A DNA stretch of 64,000 nucleotides, taken from the IMG/VR virus record IMGVR_UViG_3300034082_002235, positions 1-64,000 of that record; one strand, 5' to 3'. Source of the stretch: a virus. This document shows, piece by piece, positions 17,029 through 25,766 of this stretch. The first letter of the stretch is position 1, and every line of letters begins with the position of its first letter. The position numbers were made by a program, and so were the translations under genes. Under the pieces are notes generated by a model. The model was not told the origin of the DNA. It searched no databases and worked only from the letters and a program-made list of their open reading frames with translations.

Positions 17029-17033
17029 CAAGA

Positions 17034-17041
17034 TATTTATA
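17034..17041 (+). promoter_or_regulatory. TATTTATA motif 4 nt before the RHH gene
   Basis: Sense-orientation motif directly after the inverted repeat; binding of a repressor at the repeat would overlap such a promoter. Confidence 0.4.
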
Positions 17042-17045
17042 GTAT

Positions 17046-17198
17046 ATGAAACCAAGAAAAAAAGAAGAAGAGAAAAAGATTAAATTTGCCATTAGTTTAG
17101 ACCCTAAATTATTTAAACGAATGGAAGATGATATCACAAATAAATCGAGACTAATCGAAACTTTACTTAAAGAACATTATGGAAAAAAAGATTTGTAG
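17046..17198 (+). CDS. Small ribbon-helix-helix protein coupled to HNH endonuclease
   Basis: 50 residues: basic start MKPRKKEEEKK, strand IKFAISLDPKLF, helix KRMEDDI, then KSRLIETLLKEHYG. This is the RHH dimer fold seen in Arc/MetJ repressors. Its last 20 nt overlap the HNH gene that follows, exactly as in the cassette at 13567-13586. An 8-bp inverted repeat and TATTTATA lie upstream, arranged as expected for autorepression (inference). Confidence 0.7.
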   Translation: MKPRKKEEEKKIKFAISLDPKLFKRMEDDITNKSRLIETLLKEHYGKKDL

Positions 17199-17835
17199 TA
17201 AGTGTAAAGAAGAAAAGGAATTTTGTGAGTTTAATAAAAGAAAAGATTCGAAAGACGGTCATAGAAATGAGTGTAAAATTTGTTGGTATTTAAAAAGCCA
17301 AAATTATATTAAAAAATTTCCACAAAAAAAACAAGAATATAATAACAAGTGGTTTTCTAAAAATACTTCTTATTATAAACAATATTATAAAAATAATGAA
17401 AAAAAATTTTTAGAGTATAAAATAAAATTTAACGGTTTAAACCCGGATTATAATAAAAATTATTATGTTAATAATAAGGATTATTTTTCTGATTATGTAA
17501 TGTTTAAATACGTTAATAATAATTTATTTAGATTATCTCACATCATAAGAAATAGAATTAGAACATTTCTTAAATTAAAAAATCTAACTAAAACAAATAA
17601 AACTTTTGATATTGTAGGATGTTCTCCGGAATTCCTTAAAGAACATTTAGAACAACAATTCACGGAAGGAATGTCTTGGGGTAATCAAGGATTGTACGGA
17701 TGGCACATTGACCACAAAATACCATTATCTTCCTCCAATACCGAAGAAGAAATATATAAACTTTGTCATTATACAAATCTTCAGCCACTATGGGCTGAAG
17801 ATAATTTGAAAAAAAGTAATAAAATAATAAATTAA
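17179..17835 (+). CDS. HNH homing endonuclease (zinc-finger type)
   Basis: 218 residues, same plan as the protein at 12987: N-terminal CSKC...CKIC zinc site, long Lys/Asn/Tyr-rich helical linker, C-terminal GWHIDHKIPLSSS and NLQPLWAEDNLKKSN. The two begin METKTCSKC and MEKKICSKC and are clearly paralogues, but the linkers have diverged. The gene inserts between the BppU-like gene and the glycosyltransferase island and overlaps the convergent glycosyltransferase gene by 4 nt. Confidence 0.85.
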   Translation: MEKKICSKCKEEKEFCEFNKRKDSKDGHRNECKICWYLKSQNYIKKFPQKKQEYNNKWFSKNTSYYKQYYKNNEKKFLEYKIKFNGLNPDYNKNYYVNNKDYFSDYVMFKYVNNNLFRLSHIIRNRIRTFLKLKNLTKTNKTFDIVGCSPEFLKEHLEQQFTEGMSWGNQGLYGWHIDHKIPLSSSNTEEEIYKLCHYTNLQPLWAEDNLKKSNKIIN

Positions 17836-19505
17836 GATTCTTTTCTTAAAGAACCATCATAGTGGTCAAATCGGTCATGCTCAGTTGGAGTTAATAACAA
17901 AATACCTGGTTTAATATTACCTTTAACAGTTTCCTGATAACAATGAGACATGAGAGTCTGCTCGAATGCGTGCGCCCATTGTGTCTCTAAATAACATTTA
18001 TAATTACCTATTTTATTTAACACAATTGGCCAGTTGGATAAATAGATTTCACCATCAACGTAAGGTAACCCCTGATGTGTTTTAATGTTATTGAATTTAG
18101 TTCTTGGTGCGTTTGGGTCTAATCCTTGAACAGGTAATAATGGTTTTTCGGGGAATAATTCTACCCTAACATTTTGGGGTACATTGTACCATGAAAATTG
18201 TATGTCATTTGAACCATAAAATTCAGTAAAACTTAATTTTAAAAAATCAAAATTTTCATTTTTAATAATTTGTAATGATTTTGAATATAAGTTTGAAACA
18301 AATCTATTAAAACCGTTTTTACACACTTCACCTTTTTTAGGGTAAAACGCCATGTCATCTTCAAAAAAGTAATAAAAATCCAAATCAGTTTCATCGAAAT
18401 GTTCGGCAACAAATACTCTACCACCAACAATTCCAATATTATCTTTTTTGATGTGTTCAAATCCATATTCTTCACATAGTTCCTGATATCTTGAAGTTGT
18501 CGATAGGTCAGTTGAGTTATCAAGTAAGAACTTTTTTGGTTTAAGTATGAAGTCCTTATCGTATTCCAACATTGATTTAATTAGGGTTTCAAATTGATTA
18601 GGACTATTGAATGTAATAACATAAAGTCCAACTTTGTTGGTATCCAAGGTATTCTCGACAGACACTTTCCCCTCATTTTTTGGTATTAACTTATCGTCTT
18701 TTAAATCTTCAAAAAACTTTCCAATTAGTCCACTTGACTCAATTTCAAAATAATTAATTAAATCAGAATGTTTATATGTCATAATACTAAAGATTGATTC
18801 TTCAGTACCCATATACCCTTCTTCTAAAGTTGATTTTAACAATCCATAATAAATTCCGTTAATATCACTTATTGAACTTTTGGGACCACCAAAGAATCCA
18901 CCTCGAGAAACTTTAGTTACTTCATCACCTGCAATTGAATTTAATTTGTCATATTCAAACCCGTGTATTTCGGTCTCAGCTCCATATGGAAAACTGATAA
19001 ATGAAAACTTTGACACATATTTTGATAATTTATCAAGAACTTTATCATGAGTAAAATAACCCGGATGTACAGTATTGGTTAAACCTCCATCAATCCAAAA
19101 CATATATTCCGATTCAAACTTATCCATTATTTTTGCGTCGTGTAGTAAGAACACTTTGGACATCACAAGAGGATTATAGTTTTTTAATTTTGCTTGGGTT
19201 GATTCCCCTAACCAACCAACTTGGTCTATCCAACTTGGTCTTGTTCTAATAACTTGAATTATATTGTAAAACTCAGAATTTGTGAACCAAGATAAAGGTC
19301 TTTCAATAAATTGAGTGTTTGATTCATTTCTTTTTTTGAAAACAAACTCTTTAAGTTCATTATCACCAAATATTATCATATTTTCTTGAACATCTAATAA
19401 TTGTTCAAATTTATCTAAATAATGTTGATAAGACCTAGACCAACCTTCAGATAAGTCACCTCTACCAATATCCCAAATTCCGGTTACTAATGTTATTTTA
19501 TTCAT
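17832..19505 (-). CDS. Two-domain glycosyltransferase (HtrL/YibB-like plus GT2-like)
   Basis: 557 residues. The first about 280 resemble HtrL/YibB-type sugar transferases: start TLVTGIWDIGRGDL, a YMFWIDGGL metal-site-like motif near residue 135 and GGFFGGPKSSI near 205. The second half, from KVGLYVITFNSPNQFETLIKSM, is a family 2-like GT-A domain with DFYYFFEDDMAFYP as the probable DxD site. Two transferases in one chain could add successive sugars. Last gene of a minus-strand run of glycan genes; the targets are probably virion proteins or host surface sugars. Confidence 0.65.
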   Translation of the reverse strand: MNKITLVTGIWDIGRGDLSEGWSRSYQHYLDKFEQLLDVQENMIIFGDNELKEFVFKKRNESNTQFIERPLSWFTNSEFYNIIQVIRTRPSWIDQVGWLGESTQAKLKNYNPLVMSKVFLLHDAKIMDKFESEYMFWIDGGLTNTVHPGYFTHDKVLDKLSKYVSKFSFISFPYGAETEIHGFEYDKLNSIAGDEVTKVSRGGFFGGPKSSISDINGIYYGLLKSTLEEGYMGTEESIFSIMTYKHSDLINYFEIESSGLIGKFFEDLKDDKLIPKNEGKVSVENTLDTNKVGLYVITFNSPNQFETLIKSMLEYDKDFILKPKKFLLDNSTDLSTTSRYQELCEEYGFEHIKKDNIGIVGGRVFVAEHFDETDLDFYYFFEDDMAFYPKKGEVCKNGFNRFVSNLYSKSLQIIKNENFDFLKLSFTEFYGSNDIQFSWYNVPQNVRVELFPEKPLLPVQGLDPNAPRTKFNNIKTHQGLPYVDGEIYLSNWPIVLNKIGNYKCYLETQWAHAFEQTLMSHCYQETVKGNIKPGILLLTPTEHDRFDHYDGSLRKES

Positions 19506-19523
19506 ATTATTTTTTAGTTATTT

Positions 19524-20207
19524 TTATTTATAATTTTCGTATATATTATAATATAGGTTAAAAATAGGGGGGACATTAAGAAATGAGTGTACTTTGTGTT
19601 CCGAACTTAAAATCCAATTTTCCGAAGAATATCTATGTTCAAATAAAATAGATTCGTCTAATTTTTTAACATAATTAGATTTGGTCCAAAAAAAGTTACC
19701 ATTAAATATTTGAATCAACTTTGTTTTACCTCTAACATTACCGGCATGGTCTTGGTAATTAATTCCACAACAATCAAATCCGTTATCTAATGTTTCAACA
19801 CAGATTTTCCAATTAGTAATTAAAAAATGTTCCATCATTAATCTCCACTCTTTAACAGGTTTTTCTCGTATTGACTCGTATTGTGTAACACCTTTAGTAT
19901 GAAGATAAAGAATATTAGTATTATCATTATCGGACATAGAAAATTCTTTAAGTTTACTTAAAGTTTTTGATTCTCCAAATGAATTATTTTCATTAATGAA
20001 CATTAAATTAAGACTCGGTATTTTTAATAAAAGTTCCATTAATGTTTCTTCTTCGTTATCAATTTTTTTGTCAAAAAAAACACCAATATTTAATGTTGAT
20101 ACTTCTAATAATCCTGAATTAGTTAATGATTCAATTTGTTCTTTTACAATATTAACCCAATTATTAATTAAAAAAATGTGATAAAATATTTGTATTTTTT
20201 TACCCAT
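19524..20207 (-). CDS. Putative glycosyltransferase
   Basis: 227 residues from ATG 20207 (MGKKIQIFYHIFLINNW); a longer reading from 20258 would overlap the upstream gene by 59 nt, while this start overlaps by 8. It has ILYLHTKGVTQ and a later NGNFFWTKSNYVKKL, motifs found in small transferases annotated as rhamnan or capsular polysaccharide type. The fold is assigned weakly. Coupled to its neighbours in the glycan operon. Confidence 0.5.
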   Translation of the reverse strand: MGKKIQIFYHIFLINNWVNIVKEQIESLTNSGLLEVSTLNIGVFFDKKIDNEEETLMELLLKIPSLNLMFINENNSFGESKTLSKLKEFSMSDNDNTNILYLHTKGVTQYESIREKPVKEWRLMMEHFLITNWKICVETLDNGFDCCGINYQDHAGNVRGKTKLIQIFNGNFFWTKSNYVKKLDESILFEHRYSSENWILSSEHKVHSFLNVPPIFNLYYNIYENYK

Positions 20208-20883
20208 AAATTGTGTTAAATGATATAAACGATTTATATGATGAGGCATTGGTGGCATTTAGTAAATAATTATAGAATTCGAAATTTTTATTTGGCATAT
20301 CCTGTATAATGTCCTTAGTAATTTCCCAAGGAATATGTCTTGCGCTATATGGTAAATTAGTGGCACAACTATGTCCATGAGGATGTCTATCGATATGATA
20401 TAATGCAAATGTTGTATCAACTAACTGTTTTGTCAATAATCCATCAATGATAGTATCTTCACCCCAATTATTTAAACCCCAAGTTTTTAAAAAATGATGA
20501 TAAGGGGATTCTTCAGATACATTCCAATTATAAAGTGATAATCCAATTTTTGAATATTCCAAATGGGAATCTAATTTTTCTTTCAATTGGAGTAATGAAT
20601 TTTTAGGTGTTTTAGATAGGTCTAAATCAGAGTCAGTGACCACGTAATAATCAAACCCTAATTTATTTGGTAAATTTAAAATCCATGGAGCTCCTTGACC
20701 TAAATTTTCAGAATAAATTATTGTACAAGGATTTGTCTTATACCATTCTAAAAGAGGTTCGTAAGTTGACCCATTATCTAAGATAATAATTTCACCAACA
20801 TTTTCAAAAGTCTGTAAATCTTCAACCATTTTTGACGGCCAAGTAAGTAAATTTCTATTATTTATTATTATTGGTATTTTCAT
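20200..20883 (-). CDS. Glycosyltransferase family 2-like protein
   Basis: 227 residues. GT-A opening IPIIINNRNLLTWPSKMVEDL, nucleotide-binding strand EIIILDNGST, then YYVVTDSDLDLSK with the DSD metal site. The C-terminal acceptor region is short. One base is shared with the upstream gene (start/stop), so the operon is tightly coupled. Confidence 0.7.
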   Translation of the reverse strand: MKIPIIINNRNLLTWPSKMVEDLQTFENVGEIIILDNGSTYEPLLEWYKTNPCTIIYSENLGQGAPWILNLPNKLGFDYYVVTDSDLDLSKTPKNSLLQLKEKLDSHLEYSKIGLSLYNWNVSEESPYHHFLKTWGLNNWGEDTIIDGLLTKQLVDTTFALYHIDRHPHGHSCATNLPYSARHIPWEITKDIIQDMPNKNFEFYNYLLNATNASSYKSFISFNTIYG

Positions 20884-22343
20884 TATTTAGTTATTATCCA
20901 TAATTTATCGTTATTAACTAATTCTTTATTAGTTACCTCAAACTTATATTCATCTATAATTGAGTTTATAGTTGATATAGTGTAATCTCTATTAGCATAT
21001 TCAGGGTGTAAATCTTCAATAAAGTAATAACCCCCCTTTTTTATATGAGGATATAATGTTTTAAAACTAGTTATAATATGTTCCGAAATGTGACTACCAT
21101 CATCGATAATAAAATCAACCTTACCCGATAAATCATATGTTTTAATCATCCTCATTAAATCTTCAGGTTTATTTTGGTCCCCTATAATTGTGGTAATTTT
21201 TTCTCTATTACATTTTAAATGGTTACAGTCTACTATATCAAACCCATAATATTCCATATTAGGGAAAATTAAATCCCAAAATTTTAAACATCCACCAGGA
21301 AATCTTGTATCATGTACCCCAATTTCAATTATTACTGGAGTTTTATTGATATACTTTGATAACATTTTTTCATAAACCTCACTATACATATGGTTTTCAT
21401 ATATAGAACCTTTATCAATACCCAACTTATCAGATAATTCGGTAAAACTATTAAAAGTAATGTCCTCATCTAAAATATTTTCTATATTTGTATCCGTTGT
21501 ATATCCCAAAATACTATCTATCTTATATTTATTGTTATCTAACAAATCCATAAGGTCTAATATACCTTTTTGTAAATCTAACCAATCCTCAAAATTAAAA
21601 AATTTAACATCGTTAGTATGAGTTAGAATCGATAAAACTTCTTGTTCACTAATTAATTTATTTGTTTTTGTGTAGTATGTTTCAAAAATTGACGAATAAT
21701 TAGATAAAACTTTTTTAACGGATTCACTGTCCCCACCAAATAACCCACCGGGTACTAATTTAAAATCAGTGTTGAACATATCAACTAAAACCGCTTTAAG
21801 TTCATAATTTACTTGAATTGATTCTCCTCTTAAACAAATAAACCCATTATCCGATATTTTTTCATTTATTTTATTTAAAAATAGTTCTGAATGGGCGAAA
21901 ACATTGATATAATCTCTCCATCTATCATGACAACTAGTCCCAAATAAACCAGAATCAATCCATACAACGTTTTTATTATCTTCACACTCATCAAGTAAAA
22001 ATTGTAATTTATTAAAAATAACTTCAATATAATTTTTAACACTATAAATTCTATCATGAATTTCCCCTTCAGAAAATTTAAGGTTTCTAATTGGATTTAT
22101 ATTATTAAGATAGTTTTCAGAGTTTAATTCATGAAATTTTATGGTTATGTTAGGTTGATTAAATTGGTCACCCAAATGATACTTATCATAAGTGTATTGG
22201 TTTGTGTAAATCACATACTCAAAATCATCAAAAATAATATTTCGTAATGTTTGAGTTAATAATGGGTATGATTTATATACCATACCTCCTCTTGCGTCTT
22301 CATAGTTTAACTCGTAAACTGATGTCACTATTTTTAGTACCAT
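20883..22343 (-). CDS. HtrL-like glycosyltransferase fused to a SAM methyltransferase
   Basis: 486 residues. The N-terminal about 300 have the same plan as the first domain at 17832: TSVYELNYEDARGG, VVWIDSGLFG and VPGGLFGGDSES. The C-terminal about 165 form a class I methyltransferase of the cephalosporin-hydroxylase/MycE type: IIEIGVHDTRFPGG (SAM loop), YYGFDIVD, then VDFIIDDGSHISEHI and GGYYFIEDLHPEY. The chain could transfer and then methylate a sugar, or cap a glycan. Overlaps the upstream gene by 10 nt. Confidence 0.7.
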   Translation of the reverse strand: MVLKIVTSVYELNYEDARGGMVYKSYPLLTQTLRNIIFDDFEYVIYTNQYTYDKYHLGDQFNQPNITIKFHELNSENYLNNINPIRNLKFSEGEIHDRIYSVKNYIEVIFNKLQFLLDECEDNKNVVWIDSGLFGTSCHDRWRDYINVFAHSELFLNKINEKISDNGFICLRGESIQVNYELKAVLVDMFNTDFKLVPGGLFGGDSESVKKVLSNYSSIFETYYTKTNKLISEQEVLSILTHTNDVKFFNFEDWLDLQKGILDLMDLLDNNKYKIDSILGYTTDTNIENILDEDITFNSFTELSDKLGIDKGSIYENHMYSEVYEKMLSKYINKTPVIIEIGVHDTRFPGGCLKFWDLIFPNMEYYGFDIVDCNHLKCNREKITTIIGDQNKPEDLMRMIKTYDLSGKVDFIIDDGSHISEHIITSFKTLYPHIKKGGYYFIEDLHPEYANRDYTISTINSIIDEYKFEVTNKELVNNDKLWIITK

Positions 22344-23041
22344 TTATCGTGATTGGGAATTAATAAGTTTATATGTTTACTGGAGTTATTATGTAATTCA
22401 ACCCCATTATTAAATGCAGAAAAACACATTTCGTCAATATTTCCTGCGGGTATATTATGTAATTTATCCGAATATTTAATTTCAATACATTTATCCCAAG
22501 TGGATAAAAAAGAGTAAAATTTTTCTTTTTCAATATCCAAAAATTGAATACAGTCTTCCGGCATCCACATATCTTTTTTGTCGTAATTAACACCAAATTT
22601 TGATTCGTAATGGGTAAATCGTCTACCTAACATACTATTAGTCTCAACTTCTTTTTCAAAAAGATATGTTACTTGCCCCGATACACTATTAGGAATGAAA
22701 CATTCTAAAATATTTTCCCGATTGAATAATTGTTGATTTGGAATAATATCTGTATCTGTTAAAATTATCTTAGTAAACCCATTATCTAATGCAAATTTTA
22801 CTGAAAATCTTTTAACCGAGAAATCAAAATCATAGTAATTAGTATTATATGTTGAGTATTTTTCATCGTACTCTTTAATATCGGCAACAAATACAAAATC
22901 TTCTTTAGTAATTGATTCCGGACTATCCGTTACAATAAAAATTTTTGGTTTATCTTTAAGGTTTTTAAATGATTCTATCATTCTATTTGTTTGGTTATAA
23001 TATCTTTCCCCATAACAAAATGTTGCAATTGCGTAACTCAT
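22334..23041 (-). CDS. Putative glycosyltransferase, GT-A type
   Basis: 235 residues: YAIATFCYGERYY start, KIFIVTDSPES, then KIILTDTDIIPNQQLF with a DTD site near residue 97, and a C-terminal NIDEMCFSAFN. This matches the general shape of small nucleotide-diphospho-sugar transferases. Part of the minus-strand glycan operon. Confidence 0.6.
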   Translation of the reverse strand: MSYAIATFCYGERYYNQTNRMIESFKNLKDKPKIFIVTDSPESITKEDFVFVADIKEYDEKYSTYNTNYYDFDFSVKRFSVKFALDNGFTKIILTDTDIIPNQQLFNRENILECFIPNSVSGQVTYLFEKEVETNSMLGRRFTHYESKFGVNYDKKDMWMPEDCIQFLDIEKEKFYSFLSTWDKCIEIKYSDKLHNIPAGNIDEMCFSAFNNGVELHNNSSKHINLLIPNHDKWY

Positions 23042-23052
23042 ATTATTATTTA

Positions 23053-24318
23053 TTAACTAACATGATTGTGTGTAATTCTTCCTGTTATTCTATCACACCA
23101 TCCTTTAGATTCAGAGTGAGGCCATACAACCCAATAATCAGGTAATGCATCCGTTTGGAATTCTCTCCAAATTTTACAATAACCATCAGGGTCTCTCAAC
23201 ATATTAGTAATTTCGTTTTTATCCGCATCTTTTCTAAATAAAGTTTCGTCTTTATTATTGTGAAATGCTACCACCCAAAAATCATAATCTTTTTCAGGAA
23301 CACTAGTATATCCAACATCAACACAATGTTTAAACACCATACAAAAACTATTTTTCCATTCTTCTTCTGTTTCAAAATTATATGGATTTGGTGGATAATT
23401 TTTATCTAAAGTATGTTTATCAATTGCTCGTTTTTCAAATAAAAGTCCTGAATATTTTTCATATTCAGTTAATGTCCTAACAGGCCCAAAGCCATATGGA
23501 CCATCATGACCTTCTTGAACTTCTCCATCCATACCAAATAGTTTTCGATTTGTATGATGAGAATGTTTATTCTTATCCCCCCAACTCTTATCGTCATCCC
23601 ATTGTTTGGTTCTACCTTTTCTAGTGTATTCATGATAAACCACCGGAATTTGTGGGTGAAATAAATCATAACCCCAAGTATATGCTCTTGCTGCAATTGA
23701 AATCTCTTCACCATGGAAGTAATATTCCGGATTATGTTGAACTTCGATTGAAAAGGCACCTAAAGTAAAACAAAAGTGAGCAGAATAGAATCTTGCTGTA
23801 ACAGGCTTTTTTAATTCTTTCCATCCCGGAATTGTCTCAGGTAAAAAGAATACTGCCCCTTCAGGGATGAATCTATCAAACACCATTCTCCAAGCTTCAT
23901 TTACTCGACCAGCAGGGTCATTTTCAGGGTCAAAGGATGGAACATAACCCGTAAGTAGAGGCTTCTCATAACCATCCTTTTGTAACCCCTTAATCATTTT
24001 AATTAAAATGTCGTCCCAATTTTTTACAAATCTCATATGGGAATCTATTTGAAGGGTATATGTTTCACCGTCGTATAATTGTTGAGTTAGATTTCTTGCC
24101 CAACAAACTCCTTTAGAATCTTCGTGAGGAATATCAAGTATTCTAAATCTTTTGTCTTTTCTATAGTCTTCTAATTTATCAAATCCGTCTTCTTCACTAA
24201 ATTGTCTTGCAATCCCAAACGTGATGTTTTTAGGTTTTTTTGCGTTTGACAACATATCTTTGATTGTTGGTTCTAATTGTGGGTCTCTATACGACGCGAT
24301 TTGAACAAATATTTTCAT
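23053..24318 (-). CDS. GlcNAc-transferase family (PF11397-type) glycosyltransferase
   Basis: 421 residues. Start IFVQIASYRDPQLEPTI, the segment GVCWARNLTQQLYDGE, a QIDSHMRF metal site near residue 92, and YYFHGEEISIAARAYTWGYD are the signature of the UDP-GlcNAc:hydroxyproline/Skp1-type GlcNAc-transferase family. In eukaryotes these modify Pro/Ser-rich protein; bacterial and phage members are common but mostly uncharacterised. Because neighbouring fibres have long Pro-Thr repeats, glycosylation of virion proteins is a reasonable idea (inference). First gene of the glycan run, after a hairpin terminator. Confidence 0.75.
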   Translation of the reverse strand: MKIFVQIASYRDPQLEPTIKDMLSNAKKPKNITFGIARQFSEEDGFDKLEDYRKDKRFRILDIPHEDSKGVCWARNLTQQLYDGETYTLQIDSHMRFVKNWDDILIKMIKGLQKDGYEKPLLTGYVPSFDPENDPAGRVNEAWRMVFDRFIPEGAVFFLPETIPGWKELKKPVTARFYSAHFCFTLGAFSIEVQHNPEYYFHGEEISIAARAYTWGYDLFHPQIPVVYHEYTRKGRTKQWDDDKSWGDKNKHSHHTNRKLFGMDGEVQEGHDGPYGFGPVRTLTEYEKYSGLLFEKRAIDKHTLDKNYPPNPYNFETEEEWKNSFCMVFKHCVDVGYTSVPEKDYDFWVVAFHNNKDETLFRKDADKNEITNMLRDPDGYCKIWREFQTDALPDYWVVWPHSESKGWCDRITGRITHNHVS

Positions 24319-24343
24319 ATTACTACTTTTTAGTTTAAAAATA

Positions 24344-24373
24344 AAAAACCCCCGAGATAAGTCGAGGGTTTTT
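24344..24373. terminator. Hairpin terminator between fibre and glycan genes
   Basis: Stem of 12 pairs with one C-A mismatch (left arm from 24344, loop GATAAG 24356-24361), flanked by A and T runs so that it can act on both strands. It ends the minus-strand fibre region before the GlcNAc-transferase gene. Confidence 0.7.
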
Positions 24374-24560
24374 AAAATATATTTTAAATTAAAATGTTAT
24401 GCGCATTGATTAAAATTATTTAAATTAATTTCTCTCACACCACCGGTAATTAAATACCGTGAGTGTCATTCGAATAATGACCATAAGGTGTTATAACCCT
24501 AAAACTTATGTTAGAGTATTAGTTAAAGTTGGTGTATTAGGTTCTTGTCGGCGTTGGAGT
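24374..24560. other. Gene-free stretch with a Pro-Thr repeat remnant
   Basis: No complete ORF. Immediately past the stop of the gene at 24561, in the same minus-strand frame, the sequence would read TPTPTRT before another stop. This looks like the leftover of a Pro-Thr repeat tail as in the neighbouring fibre genes. The rest is AT-rich and shows no hairpin or RNA gene I can support. Confidence 0.35.
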
Positions 24561-24782
24561 TTAAGTTACACTAACCGGTGGGAAAACCCCTTGATTCACT
24601 AAAGAGACCGAATTTTTAAAAAATGGTGCAATTGAATACGTATTATCTATCAACCATATATTTTTTGATTGGGATGGATTTAATTCAACTTGGTATTCCC
24701 ATAGTGAATCTTCACATCTTCGGTAATTAAAGTTCACTAAAGTTGAACCGGTGTTCGTTAAAGTATATTTGCTACATGCCAT
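24561..24782 (-). CDS. Small virion-type protein, possibly truncated fibre
   Basis: 73 residues, beta-rich: YTLTNTGSTLVNFNYRRCEDSLWEYQVEL, then KNIWLIDNTYSI and a C-terminus PPVSVT. This small beta domain occurs in metagenomic phage fibre operons. The in-frame Pro-Thr codons just beyond the stop suggest that it was once longer. TATTTATA (24799-24806) lies 16 nt upstream on the minus strand. Confidence 0.5.
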   Translation of the reverse strand: MACSKYTLTNTGSTLVNFNYRRCEDSLWEYQVELNPSQSKNIWLIDNTYSIAPFFKNSVSLVNQGVFPPVSVT

Positions 24783-24798
24783 GTTATTTCTATTTAAA

Positions 24799-24806
24799 TA
24801 TAAATA
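24799..24806 (-). promoter_or_regulatory. TATTTATA motif, 16 nt before the small fibre gene
   Basis: Sense orientation relative to the gene at 24561-24782. Confidence 0.35.
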
Positions 24807-24902
24807 CTACGATAGTATTGATTTTATGTTTTTATGCTAAAAAAAAATATAATTGACCCTTATCACCGAGATTAATGAACCGTAGGGTCTGTGGGTTAAT
24901 TT

Positions 24903-25763
24903 TTAATTAATATTAGTTGATGTTACTGTTGGGGTTGGAGTTGAACCAGTAGGGGAAATACCTTGTTTTAATCTAATAGAATATCCTTTACCTTTACTAT
25001 CAGGTCCGTGATAAACATCGGTACGCCCGTAATTTAAGTTCATAACCATTACTGAACCACCAATTTCTGTGGTCGTCCAAAAACTTGCACGTTCATTAAG
25101 TAAATCTGGAAAACCTCCATCGGACATAACACCACTAGGAACGCCTGAGAAACCGATTTCGTTTGTTGCACCTGCATTAGGAGCGTACCATAATCCGTTA
25201 TTGTCTTCTATTGTACCCGTTGTTTTTAACTTCCCACCAGCAATAGAATTACCCCCTAAACATATCTCAAAAGTATCCCAATCAGATTCACTTGGAACTA
25301 TATAACCCACCGAACCAATTCCTCTACTATCCTCAACAACATACCAATTATATAGTTTACCATAAATTATACCAATATCAAAATCAAAGTTATAATAACA
25401 CCAAGCAGGCGTTTGATTAGTGTTAGCATCAGCCCATTCTGTACTGTTTATTGCTTGTGGTATTATATCCCCATTTCTAAACGTTGTACCGTTGAAATTT
25501 TCGGTCATCCAACCATCGAGACAAGTTGGTATTGGTGTTGTTGTGGGTGTAGGTGTTGGAGTCGGTTCCGGAACTTCTAAACTATATGTGTAACCATATG
25601 TAGGAACATAACAATTATAAGTCCCATAGATATATCCTGAGAGGTAATTAAATGGAAATACTTGAGTCCCAAGATTAACTGTCCCCCCTGATAGAGGTAA
25701 AAATGTTACATCAGTGGTTTGTCCACTTAAATTATTACTTAAAATCCTTATTCCAATTGGCAT
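24903..25763 (-). CDS. Fibre/adhesin with FISUMP (Fibrobacter major paralogous) domain
   Basis: 286 residues. N-terminal about 65 form a virion-attachment-like beta domain, followed by a short Pro-Thr hinge ([16 protein letters not shown]) and then a FISUMP domain, residues about 85-275: WMTENFNGTTF, YGKLYNWYVVEDSRG, VGYIVPSESDWDTF, LGGNSIAGGKLKTTG, then LWYAPNAGATNEIGFSGVPSG. This C-type-lectin-like domain is common in Bacteroidetes and Fibrobacter surface proteins. In a phage it is probably the receptor-binding tip. A second Pro-Thr stretch closes the protein. TATTTATT (25767-25774) ends 3 nt before the start. Confidence 0.75.
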   Translation of the reverse strand: MPIGIRILSNNLSGQTTDVTFLPLSGGTVNLGTQVFPFNYLSGYIYGTYNCYVPTYGYTYSLEVPEPTPTPTPTTTPIPTCLDGWMTENFNGTTFRNGDIIPQAINSTEWADANTNQTPAWCYYNFDFDIGIIYGKLYNWYVVEDSRGIGSVGYIVPSESDWDTFEICLGGNSIAGGKLKTTGTIEDNNGLWYAPNAGATNEIGFSGVPSGVMSDGGFPDLLNERASFWTTTEIGGSVMVMNLNYGRTDVYHGPDSKGKGYSIRLKQGISPTGSTPTPTVTSTNIN

Positions 25764-25766
25764 ATC

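Noticed and set aside
24374-24560. tRNA or riboswitch in the largest gene-free stretch
   Set aside because: No cloverleaf or conserved stem set could be drawn; only a weak Pro-Thr remnant is seen.
24827-24900. Terminator from GACCCT and AGGGTC arms near 24857-24892
   Set aside because: Only a 6-bp stem with a loop of more than 20 nt; too weak to call.
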